Below, in pieces: positions 7,357 to 15,866 of a DNA stretch of 64,000 nt. The translations under genes were made by a program, and so were the position numbers. This stretch comes from Rhizohabitans arisaemae (lineage in GTDB: Bacteria > Actinomycetota > Actinomycetes > Streptosporangiales > Streptosporangiaceae). Numbering within the stretch: position 1 is the stretch's first letter; each line of letters opens with the position of its first letter. The notes beneath the pieces are model-generated. The model did not search any database. It saw only the letters and a program-made list of their open reading frames with translations, and was not told the DNA's origin. The DNA lies in NCBI RefSeq assembly GCF_025996515.1, contig NZ_BLRH01000024.1, positions 1-64,000 on the forward strand, read 5' to 3'.

Positions 7357-9891
7357 ATGGCCACCCGTACGTCCAAAGGCGCGTCGAAGGGCTCCGCGAA
7401 GGGTCGTCCCAAGCCCGGCGCGGCCCGTACGACGGCTCCCCGCCGTCCCGCGGCGACACGGGCCAAGTCGTCGGCGCGCAAGTCCCCCCCGCCTCGCCAC
7501 GGCGACCCCATCGGCTGGGTGTTCGGAGGTGTGGCCAAGCTCTTCGTCGGCGTGTGGTACGTCCTCGCCCACGGGGTCGGCGGCGCAGTACGGGCCGTCG
7601 GCCAGGGTACGCGGGACCACCTCGACCCGGCACATCGGCGAGACGGCCTGGGGCTGGCGGTGCTCGCCGGTGCGGTCGTCGCCGCGGCCATGATCTGGCG
7701 CGATCCGAGGGGCGCGGTCTCCGAGGTGGTCAAAGGTGTCGCAGTGGGCACTCTCGGCTCCCTGGCCTGGCTGATCCCCATTCTGCTCGCCCTGCTGGCC
7801 TGGCGCTACCTGCGCCACCCCGAGCAGAACGCCGACACCGCGCGCATGGTGATCGGATCCGCGGCTCTGATCATCGGCATCCTCGGCATCGTGCACGTCG
7901 CCCACGGCACGCCCTATCCGTCCGGTGGCCCGGCCGACGGCTTCGACAAGATCAAAGCGGCCGGTGGCATGGTCGGTTTCATCGTCTCCGCCCCGCCGAT
8001 GAGCATCCTGCCCGCCTGGCTGACGGTCCCGCTGCTGGCGCTCCTGTCCGGTTTCGGCGTCCTGGTCATCACGGCCACGCCGGTCCACCGGATCCCCGAG
8101 CGGCTGGTGGAGATCCGCAGGCTCGCCCTGCGCGGGGACGTCGCCGCCGGGCCCAAGACGCCGCTGAAGCCCGCCCGGAAGTCGCGCAGGCCCCGGCGTC
8201 CGGCCGTGGTCCCCGAGTCGGACTCCGAAGGCGATCCGCCGTACGACACCCCGGTGCTCAGCGACGAAGGCGAGCCGGGGAACGCCGCGGAGATCGTGCC
8301 CGGCCTCGCCGGCGACGAGACGGCCGGCCTTCCGGACGATCCGGACGCCCCCTCCCGCCTGTCCCCGCCCCCGCCGCCGAGCCGGCCGCCGCGGAAGGTG
8401 GAGCAGCTCGTCCTGCCCGGCGGCGCCGGGACCTACACCCTGCCCGATCCGCAGGTGCTCCGGATCGGGTCGGTCCCCAAGCCTCGGACCAAGGCGAACG
8501 ACACGGTGGTGGACGCGCTCACCAGCGTGCTGGAGCAGTTCGCCATCGACGCCCAGGTGGTGGGGTTCACCCGGGGTCCCACGGTCACCCGGTACGAGAT
8601 CGAGCTCGGCCCGGCGGTCAAGGTCGAGAAGGTCACCGCGCTCACCAAGAACATCGCCTATGCCGTCAAGTCGGCAGATGTCCGGATCTTGTCGCCTATC
8701 CCGGGTAAGTCGGCGATCGGGGTGGAGATCCCGAACGCCGACAAGGATTTGGTCAGCCTCGGCGACATCCTCCGATCCCCGGTCGCCTCCAGCGACCACC
8801 ATCCGATGATCGTCGGGCTGGGCAAGGACGTCGAGGGCCGGACGATCGTGGCCAACCTCGCGAAGATGCCGCACATCCTCATCGCCGGGGCCACCGGTGC
8901 CGGTAAGTCCACCTGTATCAACGGCTTGATCTGCTCGGTCCTCATGCGGGCCACCCCGGACGAGGTCCGGATGGTGCTCGTCGACCCCAAGCGGGTGGAA
9001 CTCAGCGCCTACGAGGGCATCCCCCATCTGATCACGCCGATCATCACCAACCCCAAGAAGGCCTCCGAGGCCCTCGAGTGGGTGGTGGGGGAGATGGACC
9101 GCCGTTACGACGACTTGGCGGCGAGCGGGTTCCGGCACATCGACGACTTCAACAAGGCGGTGCGGGCGGGCAAACTGGTGCCGCCGCCCGGCTCGGAGCG
9201 GGTATACGAGCCCTACGCCTATCTGCTGGTCATCGTGGACGAGCTCGCCGACCTGATGATGGTCGCCCCCCGCGACGTGGAGGACTCCATCGTCCGCATC
9301 ACCCAGCTCGCCCGGGCGGCCGGTATCCACCTGGTCGTCGCCACCCAGCGGCCCTCCGTCGACGTGGTCACCGGGCTCATCAAGGCCAACGTGCCCTCCA
9401 GGCTCGCCTTCGCCACCTCCTCGCTGGCCGACTCCCGGGTCATCCTGGACCAGCCCGGCGCGGAGAAACTGGTGGGGCAGGGCGACTCGCTCTTTCTCCC
9501 CATGGGGGCGAGCAAGCCGATGCGGCTGCAGAACGCCTACGTGTCGGAGAAGGAGATCTCCCTCGTCGTCGCGCACTGCAAGAGCCAGATGGCGGCCGAG
9601 TATCGCGAGGACGTCGCGGCCGGGCCCACCGCCAAGCGGGAGGTCGAGGATGACATCGGCGACGATCTGGAGCTGCTGATCCAGGCCGCGGAGCTCGTCG
9701 TCACCACCCAGTTCGGCTCCACCTCGATGCTGCAGCGCAAGCTCCGGGTCGGCTTCGCCAAGGCGGGCCGGCTCATGGACCTGCTGGAGTCCCGAGGCGT
9801 GGTCGGTCCGAGTGAGGGGTCCAAGGCGAGGGAGGTCCAGCTCAAGCCGGACGATCTGCCGGGCCTCCTGGTCGAGCTGCGCGGCGGCTGA
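7357..9891 (+). CDS. ftsK: DNA translocase FtsK
   Basis: FtsK/SpoIIIE translocases pump chromosomal DNA through closing septa. The 844-aa protein has a basic N-terminal tail (about 1-45), four or so membrane helices (about 90-250), a charged/proline linker (about 260-350) and the motor. The motor carries the Walker A GATGAGKST near residues 510-518, the LLVIVDELADLMM Walker B, and VATQRPSVDVVTGLIKANVPSR. A C-terminal winged-helix gamma domain (QRKLRVGFAKAGRLMDLLE) reads DNA polarity sequences. It heads the conserved block ftsK, RodZ-like, rimO, pgsA. Confidence 0.96.
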   Translation: MATRTSKGASKGSAKGRPKPGAARTTAPRRPAATRAKSSARKSPPPRHGDPIGWVFGGVAKLFVGVWYVLAHGVGGAVRAVGQGTRDHLDPAHRRDGLGLAVLAGAVVAAAMIWRDPRGAVSEVVKGVAVGTLGSLAWLIPILLALLAWRYLRHPEQNADTARMVIGSAALIIGILGIVHVAHGTPYPSGGPADGFDKIKAAGGMVGFIVSAPPMSILPAWLTVPLLALLSGFGVLVITATPVHRIPERLVEIRRLALRGDVAAGPKTPLKPARKSRRPRRPAVVPESDSEGDPPYDTPVLSDEGEPGNAAEIVPGLAGDETAGLPDDPDAPSRLSPPPPPSRPPRKVEQLVLPGGAGTYTLPDPQVLRIGSVPKPRTKANDTVVDALTSVLEQFAIDAQVVGFTRGPTVTRYEIELGPAVKVEKVTALTKNIAYAVKSADVRILSPIPGKSAIGVEIPNADKDLVSLGDILRSPVASSDHHPMIVGLGKDVEGRTIVANLAKMPHILIAGATGAGKSTCINGLICSVLMRATPDEVRMVLVDPKRVELSAYEGIPHLITPIITNPKKASEALEWVVGEMDRRYDDLAASGFRHIDDFNKAVRAGKLVPPPGSERVYEPYAYLLVIVDELADLMMVAPRDVEDSIVRITQLARAAGIHLVVATQRPSVDVVTGLIKANVPSRLAFATSSLADSRVILDQPGAEKLVGQGDSLFLPMGASKPMRLQNAYVSEKEISLVVAHCKSQMAAEYREDVAAGPTAKREVEDDIGDDLELLIQAAELVVTTQFGSTSMLQRKLRVGFAKAGRLMDLLESRGVVGPSEGSKAREVQLKPDDLPGLLVELRGG

Positions 9892-10008
9892 TCGGGCGAC
9901 AATAGCCGTCACTGGTGTGTTTCGGTCCCGAGGTGGGCAGGACCTCCCCGTAGACTCGTAACAAATCGCAGTCGAGCGATTACTCAATGTCGAGGCGGGG
10001 GTTGTGCG

Positions 10009-10758
10009 GTGAGCATCGGTACGGCTCTGGGGGAGGCGCGGCGAGCGGCCGGGCTCACCGTGAGCCAGGTCAGCAGGCGGACTCGGATCCGCGAGACCGT
10101 GATCCACGCGATCGAGCGGGAGGACTTCTCCCTCTGCGGGGGTGATTTCTACGCCCGAGGGCATGTCCGCAACATCGCGAAAGTCGTCGGCATGGATCCC
10201 GAGGCGGCCGTACACACCTTCGACGAGGCCCACGGCGGCGTTCCGCAGCCCGTCCGCGCCGCGAGCGTCTTTCAGGCGGAGACCCCGATCAAGCTGCGGG
10301 ACCGCCGCTCGCCCAACTGGACGGCGGCCATGATCGTGGCTCTCGCCGTCGTCGTGGTCTTCGGGGCGGCCCGGATGATGGGGAGCGCCGCGGGTCCCGC
10401 CGACATCAGACCCGCCTCGGTGCCCAGCCTGATCGTCACCCAGGCGCCCGCGACGCCCAAGGCGAACGCCATGGCCGAGCAGGATCCGGCCAAGCGGAAC
10501 CGTAACGTTGTGGTCAAGGTCAAGGTGATCAAGGCGTCCTTCCTGCAGGTGCTGGACGCCAAGGGAAAGAAGCTCTACCAGGGAACGGTTCCCGCCGGGA
10601 AGACGGTGACCTGGAAGTCGAAGGACAAGATCCGCCTGACCATCGGAAACGCGGGCGGGGTCCGGCTCAACGTCAACGGAAAAGATCTTGGTGTGCCGGG
10701 TAAGACCGGGGAGATAGTGAACCGTTCCTTCGGGCCCGAGGTTCCTGAGTCCTCCTGA
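10009..10758 (+). CDS. RodZ-like membrane protein with N-terminal HTH and DUF4115
   Basis: The 249-aa protein starts with a cytoplasmic XRE/RodZ-type helix-turn-helix (about residues 5-75, [20 protein letters not shown]). It has one membrane helix near 104-120 ([14 protein letters not shown]), then an extracytoplasmic DUF4115 beta domain ([20 protein letters not shown] and [19 protein letters not shown]). RodZ of rod-shaped bacteria links MreB to wall synthesis; the actinobacterial homologue next to ftsK and rimO is less well understood. A GTG start follows GAGGCGGGGG. Convergent genes are absent, so it is probably in the ftsK-rimO-pgsA transcription unit. Confidence 0.85.
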   Translation: MSIGTALGEARRAAGLTVSQVSRRTRIRETVIHAIEREDFSLCGGDFYARGHVRNIAKVVGMDPEAAVHTFDEAHGGVPQPVRAASVFQAETPIKLRDRRSPNWTAAMIVALAVVVVFGAARMMGSAAGPADIRPASVPSLIVTQAPATPKANAMAEQDPAKRNRNVVVKVKVIKASFLQVLDAKGKKLYQGTVPAGKTVTWKSKDKIRLTIGNAGGVRLNVNGKDLGVPGKTGEIVNRSFGPEVPESS

Positions 10759-10799
10759 GTGTCACGTGGTCCGCATGGCCGGATACCGTAGTGTTCACC

Positions 10800-12206
10800 A
10801 TGTCATCCCGCAGAACAGCATCGCTCATCACATTGGGCTGCGCACGCAACGAGGTCGACTCCGAGGAGCTCGCGGCCCGACTTGAAGCTGCCGGATGGCA
10901 GCTCGCAGAAGCAGACGACAATCCCGACGTCGTCGTGGTGAACACGTGTGGGTTCATCGAGTCCGCCAAGAAGGACTCGATCGACACGATGCTCGCCGCG
11001 GTCGACACCGGGGCCAAGGTGGTCGCGGCCGGCTGCATGGCCGAGCGTTACGGTGACCAGCTCGCGGAGGCGCTTCCCGAAGCGTCGGCCGTACTCTCAT
11101 TCGACGACTACTCCGACATCGGGTCACGGCTCGACGACGTGCTCGACGGGCGTCCGCTGACGGCGCACACCCCGCGCGACCGCCGTGCGCTCCTGCCCAT
11201 CACCCCGGTCGAACGGGCGAACGCCCGCCCGCCGGGGCACGGGGACCGGCACGCCGAGCTGCCCGACGGGCTCGCCCCGGCGTCGGGTCCCAGGCCCCTG
11301 CGCAAGCGGCTCACCGGAGGACCCACGGCCTCGCTCAAGCTGGCCAGCGGCTGCGACCGGAGGTGCTCGTTCTGCGCGATCCCCGCGTTCCGGGGCGCCT
11401 ACGTCTCCAGAAACCCCGACGAGCTGGTCGGCGAGGCGGTGTGGCTGGCGGGCGAGGGGGTCAAGGAGCTCGTCCTGGTCAGCGAGAACTCGACCTCCTA
11501 CGGCAAAGATCTCGGCGATCTCAGGCTTCTGGAGAAACTGCTGCCCCGCCTGGCGGAGACGGTCGACCGGGTCCGGGTGAGCTACCTGCAGCCGGCCGAG
11601 CTGCGGCCGGGGCTGATCGACGTGATCGCCTCGACCCCGGGCGTGGTGCCGTACTTCGATCTCTCCTTCCAGCACGCCAGCGGGCCCGTGCTCCGGAGAA
11701 TGCGGCGTTTCGGGGATCCGGAGCGGTTCCTCGCCCTGCTTGAGCAGATCAGGGCGAAGGCTCCCGAGGCGGGGGTGCGCTCCAACTTCATCGTCGGGTT
11801 CCCCGGGGAGACCGAGGAGGACTTCGCGGCGCTCGCGGGGTTCCTGACCGAGGCACGACTGGACGCGATCGGCATCTTCGGCTACTCCGACGAGGAGGGC
11901 ACCGAGGCGGCCGGCTTCACCGATCAGGTTCCGGCCGAGCTGGTGGAGGAACGGGTCGCCGAGCTCACCGTGCTGGCCGAGGAGCTCACAACTCAGCGAG
12001 CCGAGGACCGGGTCGGCGAGTGGCTGGACGTGCTGGTCGAGGAGGATCTCGGTGACGGGCGGTTCGAGGGCCGCGCCGCGCATCAGGCCCCCGAGGTCGA
12101 CGGCGCGGTCGTCGTCCGCAGCCCCCGGGTGCTGCACCCAGGTGATTTCGTTCGAGCTCGGGCCGTCTCTGCAGAAGGTGTTGATCTGTTCGCGGAACTC
12201 CCATGA
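10800..12206 (+). CDS. rimO: Ribosomal protein uS12 methylthiotransferase RimO
   Basis: RimO is a radical-SAM enzyme that methylthiolates the conserved aspartate of ribosomal protein S12. The N-terminal UPF0004 domain has cluster cysteines C14, C50 and C79 ([23 protein letters not shown]). The radical-SAM motif C185-x3-C189-x2-C192 is in [10 protein letters not shown], and a C-terminal TRAM domain ends the 468-aa chain. The stretch [12 protein letters not shown] separates it from MiaB, which is also present here at 44485. The ATG at 10800 has a TACCGT element ten bases upstream; an in-frame GTG at 10791 is an alternative. The stop overlaps pgsA as ATGA. Confidence 0.95.
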   Translation: MSSRRTASLITLGCARNEVDSEELAARLEAAGWQLAEADDNPDVVVVNTCGFIESAKKDSIDTMLAAVDTGAKVVAAGCMAERYGDQLAEALPEASAVLSFDDYSDIGSRLDDVLDGRPLTAHTPRDRRALLPITPVERANARPPGHGDRHAELPDGLAPASGPRPLRKRLTGGPTASLKLASGCDRRCSFCAIPAFRGAYVSRNPDELVGEAVWLAGEGVKELVLVSENSTSYGKDLGDLRLLEKLLPRLAETVDRVRVSYLQPAELRPGLIDVIASTPGVVPYFDLSFQHASGPVLRRMRRFGDPERFLALLEQIRAKAPEAGVRSNFIVGFPGETEEDFAALAGFLTEARLDAIGIFGYSDEEGTEAAGFTDQVPAELVEERVAELTVLAEELTTQRAEDRVGEWLDVLVEEDLGDGRFEGRAAHQAPEVDGAVVVRSPRVLHPGDFVRARAVSAEGVDLFAELP

Positions 12207-12790
12207 ACAAGCCGCCGCGGGCGGGTGCCGACCCGCTCGCCACACCCCCGGCTCGCCAGGTCAGCGTGGTCAACATCGCGAACGCGGTCACCGTGGTCCG
12301 GCTGATTCTCGTCCCGGTCTTCATCGTCTTCCTGTTTCAGGACGGCGGGGGCTGGCGGATCGCCGCCTTGGCCGTGTTCGCCGTGGCCTCCTTGACGGAC
12401 CGCCTCGACGGTGAGCTGGCTCGGCGCCGCGGGCTGGTCACCGACTTCGGGAAGATCGCCGATCCGATCGCCGACAAGGCGCTGATCGGGGGCGCGCTGA
12501 TCGGCCTCTCCCTCCTGTACGAGCTGCCCTGGTGGGTGACGATCGTCATTCTGGTCAGGGAGATCGGTATCACGCTCGTCCGGTTCATCGTGATCAGGTA
12601 TGGGGTGATTCCGGCCAGCTACGGGGGCAAGGTCAAGACGGCTCTCCAGGTGGTGGCGATAGGACTGTTCATCGCGCCCGGAATCCCCGGCGTGGTCCGC
12701 TGGGCGGCCATGGGCGCGGCCGTCGCGGTCACCGTCGTGACCGGGCTGGACTACCTGGTGCGCGCGTGGCGGCTGAGCCGTGGATCTTAG
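12203..12790 (+). CDS. pgsA: CDP-diacylglycerol--glycerol-3-phosphate phosphatidyltransferase
   Basis: This membrane enzyme makes phosphatidylglycerol phosphate from CDP-diacylglycerol. The CDP-alcohol phosphotransferase signature is complete: [10 protein letters not shown] ... G ... D ... D in [20 protein letters not shown] and IADPIADK. The 195-aa length and about five hydrophobic helices fit the family. PgsA and the related inositol-phosphate synthases are hard to separate by sequence, but the location after rimO and before cinA is the pgsA position in actinobacteria. Translation is coupled by ATGA to rimO, and the next gene begins 11 bases before its stop. Confidence 0.9.
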   Translation: MNKPPRAGADPLATPPARQVSVVNIANAVTVVRLILVPVFIVFLFQDGGGWRIAALAVFAVASLTDRLDGELARRRGLVTDFGKIADPIADKALIGGALIGLSLLYELPWWVTIVILVREIGITLVRFIVIRYGVIPASYGGKVKTALQVVAIGLFIAPGIPGVVRWAAMGAAVAVTVVTGLDYLVRAWRLSRGS

Positions 12791-13244
12791 CGTGCTGGCG
12801 GCGCGGGGGCAGACCCTCGCGGTCGCGGAGTCGCTCACCGGCGGTCTGCTCGGCGCCGCGATCACCGCGGTGCCCGGCGCGTCGGCGTTCTTCCGCGGCG
12901 GCGTCATCGCGTACGCGACCGAGTTGAAGGCGGAGCTGCTGGGTGTTCCGCGTGAGCTGCTCGCGAGGCACGGGGCGGTTCACCCGGAGGTGGCCGCGGC
13001 CATGGCCCGGGGGGTCTGCCGGTTGACGGGGGCGTCCTGGGGGCTGTCCACCACCGGGGTCGCCGGACCCGACCTTCAGGACGGTCAACCGGTGGGCCGG
13101 GTCTTCGTCGGCCTGTGCGCTCCCGGGGGAGCGGAGTCGGCCCGGAGGTTTGCACTGGTGGGATCGAGGGAGGAGATCAGAAATTCCACAGTGATCCACG
13201 CGATGAGTCTTCTCCAAGCCGCCATTGGGGAACATAAGGGTTGA
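12780..13244 (+). CDS. CinA C-terminal domain protein, nicotinamide-nucleotide amidase type
   Basis: The 154-aa protein is the stand-alone CinA C-terminal (PncC) domain. That enzyme deamidates nicotinamide mononucleotide to nicotinate mononucleotide for NAD recycling. Visible motifs are [30 protein letters not shown], and the [12 protein letters not shown] loop. The N-terminal competence/damage domain of full-length CinA is absent, as usual in actinobacteria. The GTG start at 12780 lies inside the end of pgsA, so the two are probably translationally coupled. clgR follows. Confidence 0.88.
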   Translation: MDLSVLAARGQTLAVAESLTGGLLGAAITAVPGASAFFRGGVIAYATELKAELLGVPRELLARHGAVHPEVAAAMARGVCRLTGASWGLSTTGVAGPDLQDGQPVGRVFVGLCAPGGAESARRFALVGSREEIRNSTVIHAMSLLQAAIGEHKG

Positions 13245-13308
13245 TTACCGTGTTACGTCACCAGCGAACATGCTCTGCTCGGTCTGCCGGACAGTCGGCA
13301 GGTGCGGG

Positions 13309-13314
13309 TACGGT
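13309..13314 (+). promoter_or_regulatory. Candidate clgR -10 element
   Basis: TACGGT ends six bases before an in-frame GTG at 13321. It is either the promoter of a leaderless longer ClgR or the promoter of a leadered transcript using the ATG at 13441. Confidence 0.4.
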
Positions 13315-13440
13315 GGAACAGTGAGTGACGTCCGCGAGTCATCGGCAAGGAGACAGTACGGCGAACGCCCGGCGATCGGGCGCAACCAACCGGCTGCACG
13401 GGGTGTGGCAAACCACTCCGGGCCGGGGAGGGAGCGAGAG

Positions 13441-13791
13441 ATGGTCCTGCTGCGTCAGCTGCTGGGTGACGTTCTGCGGCGGCTGCGGGTGCGGCAGGGA
13501 CGCACCCTCCGTGAGGTTTCCACGCTCGCGCGCGTCTCCCTGGGTTATCTGTCCGAGGTTGAACGTGGACAGAAGGAGGCGTCTTCCGAGCTGCTCGCCT
13601 CCATTTGCGGCGCCTTGGGGGTGCCGCTCTCCCAGGTCCTGCGTGAGGTGTCCGACCAGTTCCTGCTGACCGAGCTGCAGCACGCTCCGGTCCTCGGCGA
13701 TGAGCGGGAGCGTATCCCCGTCCACGAGACCGTGCCCGCTGAGGGTCCGCTTGGTGGGTTCCCGCAGGTCAACGACATGGTGGCCGCGTAG
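13441..13791 (+). CDS. clgR: ClgR-type XRE transcriptional regulator
   Basis: ClgR activates clp protease and other proteostasis genes in actinobacteria and is itself degraded by ClpP. The 116-aa chain has the diagnostic start [20 protein letters not shown], then [31 protein letters not shown], the helix-turn-helix that I recall as nearly invariant in ClgR. The ATG has a GGGAGGGAG ribosome site at the right distance. A longer form starting at GTG 13321 would add a 40-residue N-terminal tail, which ClgR proteins normally lack. The protein ends in VAA, consistent with the ClpP-recognised hydrophobic ends known for the family (inference). Confidence 0.88.
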   Translation: MVLLRQLLGDVLRRLRVRQGRTLREVSTLARVSLGYLSEVERGQKEASSELLASICGALGVPLSQVLREVSDQFLLTELQHAPVLGDERERIPVHETVPAEGPLGGFPQVNDMVAA

Positions 13792-13850
13792 AATCGAGGA
13801 GTACGGCCAACGCGGCGGCACTGTCGCGCCTTGACAAGGGGGGTTCAAGG

Positions 13851-14318
13851 ATGTCCGTAATCACGAGTCCGCTGTCCGAGGATGCCCGTAGGGTCACCGG
13901 GGATGCCCTGCAGGGAGCGCTGACCGACTTGATCGGCCTGTCCTTGCTGACCAAGCAGGCCCACTGGAACGTCATCGGCAGACACTTCCGCTCGCTTCAC
14001 CTGCACTTCGACGAGATCGTGGCCATCGCCCGGGAACACGCGGATTCCGTCGCGGAGCGGGCGATCACCATCGGGGTGAACCCGGACGGACGTCCGGCGA
14101 CCGTCGCGCACAATCCCAAGCTGCCGCAGCTCGAAGCCGGCTACCTCGACGACGGCAAGGTCGTCACCGCGATGGTGGAGATCGTCGAGTCCATCGTCGG
14201 CCGGATGCGGGAGCGGATCCTGGTGACCGAGGAACCCGACCCGGTGACCCAGGATCTGCTGATCGAGGTCACCAGGGACCTGGAGAAACAGCACTGGATG
14301 CTCCAGGCCGAACAGTGA
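13851..14318 (+). CDS. dps: Dps family DNA-protecting ferritin
   Basis: Dps forms a dodecamer that stores iron and shields DNA during starvation or oxidative stress. The shared-site ferroxidase ligands are visible with the family spacing: H38 in KQAHWNVIG, H50 in SLHLHFDE, and D65/E69 in EHADSVAER. The 155-aa length is typical. AAGG stands close before the ATG. It lies 59 bases after clgR and ends at a perfect hairpin shared with the convergent tauE-type gene. Confidence 0.93.
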   Translation: MSVITSPLSEDARRVTGDALQGALTDLIGLSLLTKQAHWNVIGRHFRSLHLHFDEIVAIAREHADSVAERAITIGVNPDGRPATVAHNPKLPQLEAGYLDDGKVVTAMVEIVESIVGRMRERILVTEEPDPVTQDLLIEVTRDLEKQHWMLQAEQ

Positions 14319-14330
14319 CCTAGCCCAGCC

Positions 14331-14365
14331 GGAGCGGCGCGTGACCCACCTTCACGTGCCGCTCC
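14331..14365. terminator. Bidirectional terminator between dps and the TauE-type gene
   Basis: A 14-bp stem (14331-14344 with 14352-14365, one G-T pair) closes a 7-base loop, 13 bases after the dps stop and 16 before the convergent stop. Confidence 0.75.
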
Positions 14366-14380
14366 CTTCGTGTCCGCGGG

Positions 14381-15301
14381 TCAGGCGGCCAGCGAGGGCT
14401 CCTGCTCGGCGGGGGAGCTTTCCGCCTCCCGCCGTGCCGCGGACCTCTCGGCGCGTACGGCGCGCAGCGCGATCGCGATCGCGGAGGCCCAGACGACCGT
14501 GACGATCACATAGCCGGCGAGCCGGGCGCCGGAGGCGACCTCGAACTCGTTGAAGAGGGTGCGCAGGTTGGTCAGCACGATCAGCCCGCCGACGGCCGCG
14601 CCGAGCATCCGCGGCGGGATGACGCGGACGAGCCATGCGGCGATGGGGGCGGCGATGAGCCCGCCGATCAGCAGGGCGAGCACGACCGCCATGGGGATGC
14701 TCTGGGTGCCGAGTCCGAGGATGAACCCCGCGCTCGCGCCGATCGCCACCAGGAACTCGCTGGTGTCGACCGATCCGATCACCTTGCGGGGCTCCATCTT
14801 GCCGCTGGCCAGGAGGGCGGGGGTCGCCACGGGGCCCCAGCCACCGCCTCCGGTGGCGTCGATGAAGCCGCCGAATCCGCCGAGCGGGATGAGGAACCGG
14901 TTGCGCAGGGGCCGGTCGGTCACGGTGGCGCGGGGGCCCTTGGCGGTGAACCGGAGCAGGACGTAGGCGCCGAGGGCGAGCAGGATGCCGGCCATCCACG
15001 GGGTGGCCGCCTCGGTCGAGACGGAGCTCAGGAAGGTGGCTCCGGCGAAGGCGCCGATCGCCCCGGGGACGGCGATGCGGCTGACGGTGCGCCAGTCGAC
15101 GTTGCCGAAGCGCCAGTGCGCCGCCCCGGACGCCAGGGTGGTCCCGATTTCGGCGAGGTGGACGGCGGCCGAGGCTGTGGCGGGTGCGATTCCCGCGGTG
15201 AGCAGCAGGGTTGTGGAGGTGACACCGTAGGCCATACCGAGGCTGCCGTCGACCAGCTGGGCGAGGAGGCCGACGACACCCAGTACCAGCAGTTTGCGCA
15301 T
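14381..15301 (-). CDS. TauE/SafE-family membrane exporter
   Basis: This 306-aa polytopic membrane protein belongs to the TauE/SafE (DUF81) family, whose members move sulfite, sulfoacetate or other small anions outward. The N-terminal motif LVDGSLGMAYGVTSTTLLL and the repeat-like FGGFIDATGGGGWGPVATPALL are the two conserved halves. VIGSVDTSEFLVAIGASAGF follows. It lies 103 bases downstream of an Rrf2-type regulator on the same strand. A role in sulfur-anion export is an inference from family and neighbour; the substrate is not determined. Confidence 0.9.
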   Translation of the reverse strand: MRKLLVLGVVGLLAQLVDGSLGMAYGVTSTTLLLTAGIAPATASAAVHLAEIGTTLASGAAHWRFGNVDWRTVSRIAVPGAIGAFAGATFLSSVSTEAATPWMAGILLALGAYVLLRFTAKGPRATVTDRPLRNRFLIPLGGFGGFIDATGGGGWGPVATPALLASGKMEPRKVIGSVDTSEFLVAIGASAGFILGLGTQSIPMAVVLALLIGGLIAAPIAAWLVRVIPPRMLGAAVGGLIVLTNLRTLFNEFEVASGARLAGYVIVTVVWASAIAIALRAVRAERSAARREAESSPAEQEPSLAA

Positions 15302-15339
15302 GAAGGAGCCGCCTTCTGTCGATCCCCGGCCGCACCAGT

Positions 15340-15362
15340 ATTCCGACCAGTTAAGTAGGAAT
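15340..15362 (-). promoter_or_regulatory. Inverted repeat upstream of the TauE-type gene
   Basis: ATTCC (15340-15344) and GGAAT (15358-15362) form a palindrome with a 13-base spacer in the AT-richer gap between the Rrf2 gene and the exporter. It is a candidate operator for the adjacent regulator. Confidence 0.35.
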
Positions 15363-15404
15363 GGTAGGTAAGAAACGGACAGATGGCAACAGGTGTGGTG
15401 TGGG

Positions 15405-15854
15405 TCAGTCCCAGGCGGCGGGATCGGCGGCGAGCGCGCGCACCCGATCGGGCAGCGTGCCCTTGGCGACCTGCTCCAGGGTGACCTCTTCCAGGATGGA
15501 GCGCTCGGTGGCGCGCAGGGCGATCCAGACCTCCTGCAGCGCCTGGGCCGCGCCGTGATAGCCGAGGTCCTGCGGCCGTTCCCCCCGGACGTTGGCGAGC
15601 GGGCCGTCGACCGCGCGGATCACGTCGGCCAGGGTGATCTCCGCGGCGTCCCGGGCGAGCACGTACCCGCCCTCCGGCCCCCGCTGGCCTCGCACCAGCC
15701 CCGCACGTCGCATCTGCAACAGGATGTTCTCCAGGTACTTGGGCGGGAGTTCCTGTGCTTTGGCCAGCTCCCCGACGGTCGTTGGCCCACCCCCCGAGGC
15801 GGCGAGTTCGGCGGCGGCACGGAGGGCGTAGTCGACACGGGCAGAAAGGCGCAT
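15405..15854 (-). CDS. Rrf2-family transcriptional regulator, cysteine-free
   Basis: The 149-aa chain has the Rrf2 winged helix: MRLSARVDYALRAAAELA, then VGELAKAQELPPKYLENIL (recognition helix) and GGYVLARDAAEITLADVIRAVDGPL. Iron-sulfur Rrf2 proteins (IscR, NsrR, RsrR) use three cysteines after this point; here the whole protein has no cysteine, so cluster sensing is excluded and a CymR-like metabolite or protein partner is more likely. The gene appears leaderless. It probably controls the downstream TauE-type exporter, giving a small sulfur-related unit. Confidence 0.9.
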   Translation of the reverse strand: MRLSARVDYALRAAAELAASGGGPTTVGELAKAQELPPKYLENILLQMRRAGLVRGQRGPEGGYVLARDAAEITLADVIRAVDGPLANVRGERPQDLGYHGAAQALQEVWIALRATERSILEEVTLEQVAKGTLPDRVRALAADPAAWD

Positions 15855-15860
15855 GTAACC

Positions 15861-15866
15861 ATTATC
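15861..15866 (-). promoter_or_regulatory. Rrf2-gene -10 element, leaderless type
   Basis: On the minus strand GATAAT ends six bases before the ATG at 15854; it overlaps the stop codon of the upstream gene. Confidence 0.45.

Noticed and set aside
7261..10233. Minus-strand frame of 990 codons
   Set aside because: Antisense shadow of ftsK and the RodZ-like gene; His/Asp/Arg-rich composition typical of high-GC antisense frames.
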